Source of the DNA: Sipunculus nudus
Lineage: Eukaryota > Annelida > Sipuncula > Golfingiida > Sipunculidae
NCBI GenBank assembly: GCA_026874595.1
Contig: CM049309.1
Location: forward strand, 51,372,079 to 51,436,078
DNA length: 64,000 bases
Reading direction: 5' to 3'
Below are positions 1 to 11,900 of this stretch, piece after piece. The first letter of the stretch is position 1, and every line of letters starts with the position of its first letter. Position numbers and translations under genes: made by a program. The notes under the pieces are model-generated. The model ran no database searches and had not been told where the DNA came from. It was given only the letters and a program-made list of their open reading frames with translations.

Positions 1-1081
1 GTTTTTCGGACCGCATCTACGACTCCCGGTGGCGTCACTTCCCGGAGTGGCCGTCTTCCCGCAGCATCTCCTCTTTAGATCCGTCGCTTGCGGCTGTTTT
101 GGATTTTTCGTGTTCTTACTACCGGATCAACATTTATTCTATCCCTCTATGCGTGGCTATCGCGCCGCCCTGCTGTCGGTGCTCCGTCCGCTGGGTCACG
201 ATCGTGTCCTTCATCACCCGTTGGTGTCGGACTTTCTCAAGGGGGTTCATGCCCGTGTGTCTCGTCCAAGGTATGTTGCGCCTTCCTGGCGCCTGGACAT
301 CGTCTTACGTTACCTCCGGGAACCTCCTTATGAGCCATTGCGTTCGGCCCATCTTCTCCATTTGTCTCGGAAAACGGTTTTCCTCCTTGCTCTTGCCTCG
401 GCTGGTCACCGTTCTGAGCTTCATGCCCTCGTGGCTGATTCGTTATTCACGCAAATTGCGGCCGACGGTTCGCCGGCCACTCTACATTTTCCGCCGGATT
501 TTATAGGAATTATCACAATTTCGATGACCCCCATCTGCTTGGCACGTTCTGGCCCTCCCTAACGGTCAGTACCGTTATGGGGCTACCATTTGCCCGGTTC
601 GTGCGTTGCGTTATTATCCACACGCTCCTCCTTCTTTACGGGGGGGGGGGCGCAAGAAGTTGTTTATTTCTACAAAAGTCACATCTTCCAATTCGGTGAT
701 TAGCCCTTTCACCATTAGTGCGTGACTCACGCTACTATCGTCGCCGCATATGAATCAGCTTCTCATTCCACATTAGACCAACTTCACTTCAAGGCCCATG
801 ACATTCGAGCTATTTCGACTTCCTTGGCCCATTTCTCCAGGATCTCACCTAATCAGTTGGTCCAGATGGGATACTGGATATCCCCATCTCCGTTCACACG
901 CTTCTATCTGACTGTTGTTCCGCTCCAGGCTTCGGGCCTCTCCTCCATGGGCCCTGTGTTCGCGTCGGGTGAGGTCCTACAATTTTCCAGGCCATCTTCT
1001 TCCTCTCCGTCAGTTCCGCCACCGACGTCGTCCGCTGCTCCTTCACAGCACTGTGATTCCTCGTTCCAGCGTTACAGGTAG
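1..1081 (+). pseudogene. DIRS-like tyrosine recombinase, frameshifted remnant of a YR retrotransposon
   Basis: Tyrosine recombinase (integrase) piece of a DIRS/Ngaro-type retrotransposon, split over several frames. The first frame (about 170-510) carries RKTVFLLALASAGHRSELHA with the first catalytic Arg context. A middle piece (about 590-630) reads CPVRALRYYPHAP. A third frame from about 722 has KAHDIRA (catalytic HxxR, about 800) and, about 45 residues on, TRFYL with the candidate nucleophile Tyr. This order matches YR retrotransposon recombinases (family knowledge). The frames are broken between about 510 and 722, including a run of ten G at 641, so it is dead. The upstream RT/RNase H part is outside the window. 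Confidence 0.7.
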
Positions 1082-1112
1082 GTGCTCCCTCCCCAAGGCA
1101 TGTCTGTTTTTT

Positions 1113-1468
1113 TCTCATTAATACAGAAACAGCTCACAATTATGTTTACGTAATAAAACCCCCCCATTCCCTCCCTGTGAATGGTGGTTTTGTTAGTAAA
1201 CTGTTGTGAGCTTTTCTGTATTACAAACATCGCTCCTTCCCAGTCCTCTTCCTTACGCCTTCGAAAATGTGATTATGGGTAACGGAAGTGTGACCTAGAT
1301 ACACGGGAACGAGGCGAGATGGGCGATAATAGGCCCAATAAGGGAAAATTTTCGGTTGGCTTACTCTGGCGTATAAACTTTAACAGAGAAAATTCTCATT
1401 AATACAGAAAAGCTCACAACAGTTTACTAACAAATCCACCATTCACAGGGAGGGAATGGGGGGGTTTT
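1113..1468. repeat. Terminal and inverted repeats of the DIRS-like element
   Basis: Segment 1155-1223 is repeated as its reverse complement at 1400-1468 (69 nt each, about one mismatch), and a partial direct copy of the second arm's start lies at 1113-1138. Inverted repeats with an internal complementary region directly after a tyrosine recombinase fit DIRS-type element ends. Arms end in aaaacccccccattcc and taatacagaaaagctcac. Confidence 0.65.
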
Positions 1469-2250
1469 GCAGGGATTCTTAGGATAAAATCTTTGAAACT
1501 GACTTGAAGCATCCGATTAACTCCTTACATGTTGTTTATTCTGCTATTATATACTTGAAATCACTATGTTTTCACCGGGATCAGGCAGCACAAAATCTTG
1601 TGGAATGGCCATTGTTTACCTGCGTGAACTCCGTGGCCTTGATCCAACAGGTACAGTCTTGGGCAAAATGTAATTAAATCTACATAAAGTTAGAATCAAA
1701 GATTAAAATAATATTTGTGTACAGTTACTTTTGGTACAATAAAATGGGAATATTAGTAAAATGGTAATTTTCTGCAGTCATTTTCACTTATAGCAACATA
1801 CCATGTCGTGATAAACAAATTCACGAGAACACCTACAATGGCTGTTACTTTAAACTATCAATGAATGAACCAATCAGAGGCCTGTACGGAATGACTTCAT
1901 TCTTTGCGAGAGTATGAATCGTCTGTAAACATGGCAGGTCAGCAATGGTCATTCTGCAAACCCAGAAAAACAGTTTAAAAACAGCCCTATATATTTACGA
2001 CTAAGATAGTACTGCAGCTTTGAGTGGCGGGTAGGAAGAAAAGAACACAAACAACAATATTTATATGGTTAACTATATGTATTCCAGCTGAAAAGCGAAT
2101 GTATTGGCTTTAACCACCAAATCATCGCATCCACCCAAACATTGGAGTTTCCGTACTTCGTTGCTTCCGAATGGACTTTGTGGATTCTCTGTTTACATCT
2201 GAACTGACCTTTTTTGGGCCAAATATCAGCCACACATAACGATTCAAGCA
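1469..2250. other. Non-coding upstream region, no gene recognised
   Basis: AT-rich, without a convincing ORF. A CCAAT-type box (aaccaatcag, about 1867) followed by a short ATG frame near 1930 was seen but is too weak to call a promoter or a first exon of PPIP5K. Confidence 0.3.
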
Positions 2251-2259
2251 CCTGTGGTC

Positions 2260-3600
2260 AGGTTGGCTGTCTGTCCGTTAACAAGGCATAAATTGTAACC
2301 ATTAGACCTAGAAACTTCTAACTTTACATCCAGTGAGGTTATAGGCAAATCTCCTTGGAAACTTAAAAAATTAGGTCATGGTGACCTGTGTTTTGTGACC
2401 TACAAACTAAAAACATGATTTTAAGCAGTCAGACAGAAAACAAATTGTATCCATTTGGCCTAGAGTCCTCTAAGATAACATACAGGGAGGTAGTAGGCAA
2501 ATGTCCTCGGAAACCTGAAATAAGGTCATGGTGACCTATATTTTGCACCCTACAGGCTGGAAACATGATTTTGAGCACCCAGAAAGTCAGGTGGGCACAA
2601 TTTTTTTCAATTAGACTAATGTAAAATTCTGGGATGTCCTGGAGAATGTTCTTGGAAACAAAATTAGGTCACTGTGATCTATATTTTGCGACCTTATTAA
2701 AAAGATGTTATAAGAGCACCCAGACAGAGGGAGCACAAATTGTATCCATTAGGCTGAGGATCTTATATCTCACATAAAATTCTGTGAGGTACTAGATAGA
2801 TGTCTTTGGGAACCTGAAATTTGGTCATGGTGACCTATATTTTGCAGCCTATGGGCCAAAAAAGCACCCTGACAGTCAGAGGTGGCACAAATTGTATCCA
2901 TTTGGCCTAGAATCCTCTAACATAAATTTCAGAAAGGTCCTGGGTAAATGTTTTAGGAAACCTCAAGGTCACTGTGACGTATATTCTGTGTCCTAAAGGA
3001 AAAAGATTTTGTATGAGCACCCTGAATGTCAGAAGGACAGATATGTTATCTGTTAGGCCTAGAATCTTCTAATGCAACATCCAAGGATGTTCTGGGCAAT
3101 CTCCTTGGATTTCTGAAATTAGGTCATGATGACCTCTATTTTGCAACCTACATTTTGAAAACATGATTTTGAGCACCCAGAAAGTCAGATTGGGCACAAG
3201 TTTTATCCATTAGGTCAGAATTTTCCAATGTAAAATTCTAGGATGTCCTGGAGAATGTCCTCGGAAACATAAAATAAGGTCGCTGAGACCTGTATTTTGC
3301 AACCAAAGGAAAAGATGTATTTATGAGCACCCATACAGTCTGATGGGGCACAAATAGTATCCATTTGTCCTAGAATCTCCTAACATAACATTCAGAGATG
3401 TCCCAGGCAGATGTCTTTGGGAACCTGAAATTAGGTCATGGTGACCTATATTTTGCAAACTATTGGCCAAAAAAAAATGATTTTGAGCATCTAGACTGAC
3501 AGGGTACAAATTGTATCCATTATCTTTTGAACCTTCTATTGTAAAATCCAAGGGGGGTCCTAAGTCTTCTTTAAATTCCTGAAATTTTTTATTTTCTGTC
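2260..3600. repeat. Tandem array, about 150-bp units, with estrogen-response-element-like palindromes
   Basis: Eight diverged units, each with a block like attaggtcatggtgacctat followed by attttgca. The palindrome starts at 2373, 2523, 2666, 2822, 2966, 3121, 3277 and 3433, so the period is 143-156 bp. Units also share cacaaattgtatccatt and a preceding Cctyggaaacctgaaa block. It is related to the Helentron-like family that follows (same order of motifs: cacaaat-gtaac, cttggaaacctgaaattaggt). Confidence 0.8.
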
Positions 3601-3659
3601 CATTTTACAACATTAGTTATAGGCTATTGTCACAGACAATATATAATCAATAAAAGAAA

Positions 3660-4470
3660 TGAGCACCCAGTCAAATTGCCCATGAGCCACATGTTTAAGA
3701 AATGGGTCCTCTGGCCTTGACCTTTGACGCCATGACTTAAAAATCAATAGGGTAAGACATAAAACATGATAGGGTTCTTCAACCATGGGTTGGTGAGTGA
3801 TCTATGAAGGATGAAAGATTTTGGTCAAACAGTTTTGCTTAAAATGTGTCCACAAGTTTTTTTTAAGAAATGGGTCCTCTTGCCTTGACTTTGGACGCCA
3901 CGACCTGAAAATCATTAGGGTTCTTCATCTGAGTGTGGGTGAGTGATATGTGAAAGATGAAAGGTTTTAATATAATAGTAATCATACTTATTCTTTTAAT
4001 ACCACGCAAATATCTGGCACTCAGTGCTGCTCAGTGAAAAGTGAAGATAAAACATATACCAATAATACATTTAATGATAAAAATTTAAGAAAGCTATAAC
4101 AACTAATTTCATTGAGATAAAAAATTAAAAATATGATAAGTACTAATAGGATATACTATTAATTGCAGCTTAGAGTTCATGCTGTTCCCATTATAAAAAT
4201 AACTGAATGTGGGCACAGATTATGAAGGGCAAATCTATAAAACAGGTTTTCACTTGTCTTTTGAAACCATCATAGTTATCATACAAGCAGAGATCTAGGG
4301 GTAACTCGTTCCATAATTTGTTTTTTTTGTGAAACAGTTTGCCTTTAAATGGGTCCACAAGCTTTTCCAAGAAGTGGTTCCCGTTGCCTTGACCTTAACT
4401 CCACGACCTCAAAATTGATAGGGATCTTCATCTGTCAATGGGTGAACCAAATGTGAAAGATGTAAGGTTT
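3660..4470. repeat. Three copies of a 130-170-bp repeat, split by a LINE remnant
   Basis: Copies at about 3665-3837, 3838-3971 and 4335-4470 share gggtcctctnGCCTTGACcttt, the Cacgacctnaaaat-ataggg block, ttcttcatctg and gtgaaagatgaaaggttt. The 3972-4334 segment that separates copies two and three is unrelated. Confidence 0.55.
3972..4334 (-). pseudogene. 3' remnant of a non-LTR retrotransposon (LINE) reverse-transcriptase ORF
   Basis: The complement of about 4220-4318 reads LWNELPLDLCLYDNYDGF then KRQVKTCFI. This is the WNxLP...FKxxLKTxLF motif typical of the C-terminus of Jockey/CR1-like LINE reverse transcriptases (family knowledge). Stops follow within a few residues. No RT catalytic motifs are present. 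It interrupts a three-copy tandem repeat. Confidence 0.5.
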
Positions 4471-4551
4471 TTAGCTCAGCTGACTGAAAGTCATCTGAGC
4501 TATAGCAATCACTCTTTGTCCGTCGTCCGTCTGTCTGTCCGTCTGTCTGTC

Positions 4552-4582
<31 letters not shown>

Positions 4583-4679
4583 TAACCAGGCACAAATCGT
4601 AACTGCTAGAACTGGAATCTTCTTACTTGACATCCTGGGAGGTCCATGAAAAATCTCCTTGGAAACCAGAAATTAGGTC

Positions 4680-7600
4680 TCTGTTACCCACATCCTTTGA
4701 GCTATGGGGCCCCAAAGTACCCCCCCAGAAAAGTCCAAAATTTCATACAAAAACTTCAATATCTCATTAACTACTTGACTGATGGTCATGATTTTTGGCA
4801 TACATATTGATCATGAGAGGTTCCATCATTTCCTGAAGACTGGTGGCGCCACCTGTATTTTTCGATTTTTTACGAATTTTTTTCTCTCTTTTTGGGACCT
4901 TTAAAAATGTGAACATCTGTAAACAAGGCACAAATCGTAATGACTGGACTTAGAATCTTCATTCTCGACACACTGAGAGACCTATGAAAAGTCTCCATGG
5001 AAACCAGAAATTAGGTCTCTGTTACCCATATTCTTCAAGCTATGGGGCCCCAAACTACCCCCCAGAAAAGTAAAAAATTTCAAACAAAAACTTCAATATC
5101 TCATTTAATACTTGACTGATGGTCATGATTTTTGTCATACATATTGATCATGAGATGTTCCATCACTTCCTGCAGACTGGTGGCGCCACCTGTATCGTTC
5201 AATTTTTTACGAATTTTTTTCTCTATTTTTGAGACCTTTCAAAATGTAAACATCTGTTAACAAGGCACAAATCGTAAAGACTGGACCTAGAATCTTCATT
5301 CTTGACACACTGAGAGACCTATGAAAAGTCTCCATGGAAACCAGAAATTAGGTCTCTGTTACCCATATTCTTCGAGCTATGGAGCCCTAAAGTACCCCCA
5401 AGAAAAGTAAAAAATTTCATACAAAAACTTCAATATCTCATTAACTACTGGACTGATGGTCATGATTTGTGGCATAACTATTGATCATGAGATGTGTCAT
5501 CACTTCCTGCAGACTGGTGGTGCCACCTTTATTGTTCGATTTTTTACGATTTTTTCCTCTATTTTTGAGACCTTTAAGGATGCTGTCATCTGTTAGCATG
5601 GCACAAATCGTAACAACTGGACCTAGAATCTTCATTCTTGACACACTGAGAGGTCCATGAAAAATATCCTTGGAAACCAGATATTAGGTCTCTGTAAACC
5701 ATATCCTTCGAGCTATGTGGCCCCAAAGTACACCCCCCCCCACACCCCCGAGTAGTCAAAAATTTCATACAAAAACTTCAATATCTCAATAACTACATCA
5801 CTGATGGTCATGATTTTTGGCATACATATTGATTATGAAATGTTCCATCAGTTCCTGCAGACTTGTGGCGCCACCTGTATTGTTTGATTTTTTACGATTT
5901 TTTCCTCTATTTTTGAGACCTTTAAGGATGCTGTCATCTGTTAACGTGGCACAAATCATAACGACTGGACCTAGAATCTTCATTCTCGACACACTGAGAG
6001 ACCTATGAAAAGTCTCCATGGAAACCAAAATTAGGTCTCTGTTACCCATATTCTTCGAGCTATGGAGCCCTAAAGTACCCCCAAGAAAAGTAAAAAAATT
6101 CATACAAAAACTTCAATATCTCATTAACTACTTGAATGATGGTCATGATTTGTGGCATAACTATTGATCATGAGATGTGTCATCTGTTCCTGCAGACTGG
6201 TGGCGCCACCTGTATCGTTCGATTTTTTACGATTTTTTCCTCTATTTTTGAGACCTTTAAGGATGCTGTCATCTGTTAGCATGGCACAAATAGTAACGAC
6301 TGGACCTAGAATCTTCATTCTCAACACACTAGAAGACCTATGAAAGGCTCCATGGAAACCAGAAATTAGGTCTCTGTTACCCATATCCTTCGAGCTATGG
6401 GACCCCAAAGTACCCCCCCAGAGAAGTCAAAAATTTCATACAAAAACTTCAATATCTCAATAACTACATCACTGATGGTCATGATTTTTGGCATACATAT
6501 TGATTATGAGATGTTCCATCAGTTCCTGCAGACTGGTGGCGCCACCTATGTTATCTATCAAGAGGGTACAAATTGCAACAACTGGACCTAGAAACTTCAT
6601 TCTTGTCATGCAAGGAGGCCCATGAAGATTGCCTGTGGAAACTTGAAATTAGGTCTCTGTTACCCATATCCTTCAAGCTATAGGTCTCTGAAGTATCCCT
6701 CAGAATAATGGACAATTTGATACAAAAGCTGAAGTATCTGAACAACTAATACGGAGATCATCATGATTCTTTGCATGGATATTGACCATTAAGTGTTTTT
6801 AGCTCAGCTGACTGTAAGTCATCTGAAGTATCCCTCAGAATAATCTACAATTTGATACAAAAGCTCAAGTATCTAAACAACTATTGCAGTGATCACCATG
6901 ATTCTTTGCATGGATATTGATCATGGAATGTGTCATCAGTTTCTGCAGTATGGTTGCGCCACCTGTATTTTTTTTTATTTTTACGAATTTTTTTCTCTAT
7001 TTTTGAGACCTCATAAGATGCGGTCATCTGTTAACATGGCACAAATCGTAACATCTGGACCTAGAATCTTCTCTCTTGACATGCTGAGAGGCCCATGAAA
7101 AGTTTCCTTAAAAACTTGAAATTAGGTCTCTGTTACCCATAACCTCTGAGCTATGGGGCTCCGAAGTACCCCCCAGAATAATGGAAAATTTGATACAAAA
7201 GTTCAAGTATCTGAACAATTATTATATTGATCACCATGATTCTTTGCATGGATATTGATCATGAAATGTTTCATCAGTTTCTGCATTCTGGTGGCGCCAC
7301 CTGTATTTTTTCAATTTTTTGCTCAGCTGACTGAAAGTCATCTGAGCTGTAGGGATCACCTTTTGTTCGTCGTCCGTCCGGCCATCCAGGCGTCTGTCTG
7401 TTAACAGGGCACAAATTGTAACCGCTAGACCGGGAATCTTCTTACTTGAAATCCTGGGAGGTCTATGGAAATTCTCCTTTTAAACCTGAAATTAGGTCAC
7501 TGTGACCTATATTCTTCGAGCTATGGGGTTCTGAAGTACCCCCCAGAATAATGCAAAATTTAATACAAAAGCTCAAGTATCTGAACAACTAATGCATTAA

Positions 7601-7700
7601 TCACCATGATTCTTTGCATGGATATTGATCATGGAGTGTTTCATCAATTTCTGGAGATTGGTGGCGCCACCTATATTTTTTTTATTTTTTACGATTTTTT
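4680..7700. repeat. 337-bp tandem units each with a GGTGGCGCCACC palindrome
   Basis: The palindrome or a one-base variant starts at 4842, 5179, 5516, 5864, 6199, 6535, 6952, 7290 and 7660; the first six are 335-348 bp apart. Unit landmarks in order: ggcacaaatcgtaac, actggacctagaatcttcat, tccatggaaaccagaaatta, ggtctctgttacccata, the palindrome, ctctatttttgagacctt. Short ORFs on both strands here are products of the repetition. Confidence 0.85.
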
Positions 7701-7729
7701 TTCTCTACTTTTGTGATCTTTAAACATTT

Positions 7730-8380
7730 GGTCATCTGTAAACAGGGCACAAATCATAATGACTGGACCTAGAATCTTCTGTCCTCACCTCCAGGGAAGC
7801 CCATAAAAGGTCTACATGGAAACCCGAAATAAGGTCCCTGTTACCCATATTCTGTGGGCCATGGGGCTCTGAAGTACCCCCCAGAATAAAGATTTGGTCA
7901 TATATTAACAGGGCACAATTCATAACGACTGGACCTAGAATCTTCTGTCCTCACCTCCAGGGAAGCCCATAAAAGGTCTACATGGAAACCCGAAATAAGG
8001 TCCCTGTTACCCATATCCTTCATGCTCTGGGGCTCCGAAGTAGTCCCCAGAATAAAGATTTGGTCATCTGTTAACAGAGCACAAATTATAATGACTTGAC
8101 CTAGAATCTCCTTTCTTGATATGCTGGGAGGCCCCTGAAAAGTCTCCTTGTGCACCTGAAATTACATCTCTGTTACCCATATCCTTCATCCTATGCGGCT
8201 TTGAAATACCCCCCAGAATAAACATTTGGATTTGTTAACAGGGCACAAATCATAATAACTGGATCTAGAATTTTATTTTTTGACATGCTGGGAGACCCCT
8301 GAAAAGTCATCTTGTAAACCTTGAAAATAGGTGTCTGTTACCCATATCCTTCATGCTACAGAGCTCCATAGTACCCCAAT
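7730..8380. repeat. Short tandem units (about 180 bp) at the 3' side of the family 1a element
   Basis: Three to four copies of a unit running from gatttggtcat(ct)gttaacag through ggcacaaatcataa to tgaagtaccccccagaataa; copies start near 7728, 7892, 8053 and 8220. They lack the GGTGGCGCCACC half of the longer unit, so they look like internally deleted units. Confidence 0.6.
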
Positions 8381-8741
8381 GAATATTGGATGATTTTATA
8401 CAAAAGGTCAAGTTTGGAAAAAGTATTTCATTCAAATTTGACATTCAGATGATAAAATTACTTTTGTCAATGTCTTCCTGGTCAGCTGAGCGTCATGACC
8501 CCTGGGTCACTTGTTTTAAATGGCTTGGCTTAAAATTGGTCAGCAAGCTTATTCTGGATGGACAGATAGATGGATTGACACACAAATGGAGGGGTTACTA
8601 TATCCCCTCCAGCAGCTTAGTTGTGAGGGCATAATAAGGGACATTGGGTAATTCTGCATCTAGCTTTTAACACCGGTTATTTTTGATGTATGAAATTGTT
8701 AATTTTTATAATCAACTGACCACTCATTCCTTTATTTGCAG

Positions 8742-8932
8742 ACATGAAGTTACGGCAGTGACATGTTAGTATGTCTGTTGAGTACCAGCATGAAGAATAT
8801 AAGGGTGAGGCAGACTCCCTGGGTGTACCAGAAGAACACTGTGTGAAACAGGGTAGTCCTGTCATTAATCCAGGTACAATGGGGGATGAAGACAGTAAAG
8901 CTAATTTCTACCTGGGTGAGAGTGCTGACAAG
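8742..8932 (+). CDS. PPIP5K: PPIP5K exon 1 (first coding exon, residues 1-54, with 5' UTR end)
   Basis: Acceptor tttatttgcag ends at 8741; donor AAG|gtaatt at 8933. The start is ATG 8771, because an in-frame TGA lies at 8759-8761, so nothing further upstream in this exon can be coding in frame. A six-codon upstream ORF (8744-8761) ends there, and a second ATG at 8763 opens an out-of-frame ORF that overlaps the start; both could damp translation. The 54-residue N-terminus is acidic and low in conservation. Because the exon begins at an acceptor, at least one untranslated exon and the promoter lie upstream; I could not identify them. Confidence 0.8.
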
Positions 8933-11900
8933 GTAATTGAAGAAAAACTGTCACATTATTACATATTATGGAATTTATGTGAGAATGTTATGGGAGTTCT
9001 AACACAAGATAGGAATGAACATTCCAATGAAATTTTATGAATAACATGAAGACAAAATCTGTGCTTTAACAAAACTGAAAATCCTTTGTAAATGTAAGAT
9101 TATATGTAACAAAACTTGATTGAGTAATGCTTTGTTTCTGAATGGTTGTCTCTGAAACTAGGATAATGGGATATAGATGCACCTGTATGTTAAGGGCATC
9201 AATTGTGTATTGTGTACAACAATGTTTGCACCACAGGGTTGGTGCCAGGTAAAAGTGAAAGTACCTAGGTAAAGGTACAGGTACTTGTGAATTGGCCAGG
9301 TACAGGTACAGGTACTTGACTTTCACAGAGTACCTAGGTACAGGTACAGGTACTTTAGAAAGTACCTAGGTACAGGTACAGGTACTTGTGAATTGGCCAG
9401 GTACAGGTACAGGTATTTGATTTTCACAGAGTACCTAGGTACAGGTACAGGTACTTTAGAAAGTACCTAGGTACAGGTACAGGTACATTTATTTTATGAT
9501 CACTTCAAAGACGTTTTTAAAGATAATAATAGCGGCATAAATTCACTATTATATATGCAAGTTAACATGCCTTTTTTTCTATCAAACAGTATTGAAGTCG
9601 TTTGCTAAAGTAAATTCTAAATATAGGTATAAAGTATATTTTCACACTGATAGCTTGCTGATAATTTTACACAACAGGTAATCAATTTTAATACTTAAAG
9701 AAGAAAAAACTTTAAAAAATGAAAATATGAAAATGTACCTGGAGTACCTTGTACCAGGTACAGGTACTTTAGTTCCAGGTACAGGTACAAGGTACTTCCT
9801 ACTCATGACCGGCAGGTACAGGTACTCTGAAATGTGTACCTAGGTACAGGTACAAGTACCTGGCCCCATCCCTGTTACACCAAAATTAGGGGGAGAAGGA
9901 TTCACTTGTAATTTGTCATTAAAAAATTAAGGTAGGTTACTTTTATTATTTAAATTGAATCAGCATTTTGTCTGGATATCTTTTATTAGTCATCATTGCA
10001 AAGGCCTTTGTTCTTCATATGTTACAGTCACACGGGTTCATACACCTTTCTAATCTAATTTTAATTACTTCCATGTGTCAGACTTACTTTTTAATCACTC
10101 TTTGTAGGATGAAGAACCACGTAAGATCGTTGTGGGTATATGTGCCATGGAGAAGAAATCCAAGTCTAAACCCATGCGTGAGATTCTTGAGAGACTCGAA
10201 CGCTTTGAATATCTAAAAATACAGGTAACTCAATTTTCTCTAAAAATTTGAACCAAACTTTGTATATTGATTTTTCAGACTCTAAAATCAGAAACAACTT
10301 TATAATACAGAAGAGTGCCACTTTTCCCAAAGCGTCAGGGGACAAGCCTTTTATTTAGAAAAACAAACTTTCGGAAAAATGGTCAAGGGTCTTGTGGCAA
10401 TTTCATGCCACAGTTAATGATAAACTCAATGCTATTTACCCCAGGGAACATAGTGTTTCTTTTTGATCTACGTAATGAGGACTGGGACATATAAAAAATA
10501 ATGGATTTATGATTCTGATTGAGGAGTGGCCACTTTGAGATTGCCTTCCTTGACAGAGTAAGTCCTCTCTTTTTCATGTGTTTTAAGAGAGGTTGATCCT
10601 GTAGAGGAGTGGCCACATAATGATTGCCTTTCTTGACAGAGGAATCCCTTTCTTTTTCAGGTTGTTGAGGAGATGATGACCCTGTAGAGGAGTGGCCACA
10701 TTGTGATTTCCCTTCTTGACAGAGGAATTCCTCTCTTTTTCAGGTGTTTGAAGAGACAGTCATCCTGTAGAGGAGTGGCCACATTGTGATTGCCTTTCTT
10801 GACCAGGGAATTGTTCACTTTATCAAGTATTTGAGGAGACAGTAAATAGAGGAGTGGCCACATTGTGATTGCCTTTCTTCAATTCTTGACAGAGGTATTC
10901 TGGTCTTTTTCAGGTGTTTGAGGAGACTGTGATCCTAAATGATCCTGTAGAGGAGTGGCCACATTGTGATTGCCTCATTTCCTTCCACTCTAAAGGATTT
11001 CCTCTTGATAAAGCCATCCAATATGGTGAACTCAGGAAACCCTTCATTGTCAATGACCTGCCCATGCAGTACAAGCTACAAGACAGGCAGGAAAACATTG
11101 TTTATATATACAGTGAAACCTCATTGTGTCTAAGTCGAAGGGACCGTCAGAAAACTTTGACACATCCGATGTTCACAAGTGGGTTTTATTTAGTAATAAT
11201 TTGTCTGGGATATCGGGTCTGTAACTTCAATATAAGCAGGGTATATCACTTAAGCCAGTTTGACACAACGAGGTTTCACTGTATAATGATATAACAAACT
11301 AGACATTTCTTGGCACCGCTGGTGCCATAGTATCGCCAGACAAACTAGGTTTTGTGGTATTTTGTTGATATAATGTGATGTATTTGTATTTTAGCAATGA
11401 ATGTGAGAAACATTTGTACAAAATATAGGAATATTTAAAGTGAAGGCAATTGTTTTGTAAAAGGTTATAAATAAATAGAAGTATATATTTAATGATGTAT
11501 TGAGTTGTATCTGTTATTAGCTCAGCTGACTATAAGTCATCTGAGCTATAGTCGTGGTCCTTTGTCCGTCGTCCGGCCGTCCGTCCGTTAACAGGGCACT
11601 TTTTAAAACCGTTGGATCTACGAATCCAAAATTCTGCATACCAATAGATGTCCCCAAAATCTCCTACCATACCAAAAATTGGGTCAATAGGACTTCGTTC
11701 TTCCGAGAAAAACCTCTGTTTTCCATAAAAAAGCCATTGTTACACTATAATGCTGCCTAAAATCAAAATCACTGATCTGTTTTTGTTCATATTGAGTATT
11801 CATATTTTTTCATACATTTTCTGTGCACATACCAAAAATTAGGTTAGTATTGGGTATTATTTTGAAGTTATGGGCCCAAATATAATGCAGTTTCTTAAAA

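Larger units (their letters stand above)
4468..8516 (+). mobile_element. Helentron-like (HINE-like) non-autonomous element, family 1a, expanded copy
   Basis: Starts with ttttagctcagctgactgaa and its imperfect mirror agtcatctgagct (a 5' hairpin). Ends at 8480-8516 with gtcagctgagcgtcatgacc then cctgggtcacttgtt. The 11-mer GCTCAGCTGAC near the 5' end recurs inverted as GTCAGCTGAGC near the 3' end (subterminal inverted repeat). Between them lie ten or more units of about 337 bp. A second, truncated 5' end at about 6795 and another at about 7318 show that several copies are merged. Classification is inference from terminal structure; no Rep/helicase ORF is present. Confidence 0.6.

Noticed and set aside
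1860..1985. PPIP5K promoter and first exon (CCAAT box, short ATG frame with cag|gtcagc)
   Set aside because: One weak box and a chance-length frame; no TATA, initiator or CpG-rich support, and it is nearly 7 kb from exon 1.
5441..6408. Several similar minus-strand frames of 60-101 codons ([11 protein letters not shown]..., GKNRKKSN...TGGATSL)
   Set aside because: The resemblance comes from the 337-bp tandem repeat. Frames open and close differently in each unit and show no family signature.
2260..8380. CRISPR-like or satellite locus
   Set aside because: Units are long, diverged and transposon-bounded, without short identical repeats and unique spacers; the genome is animal.
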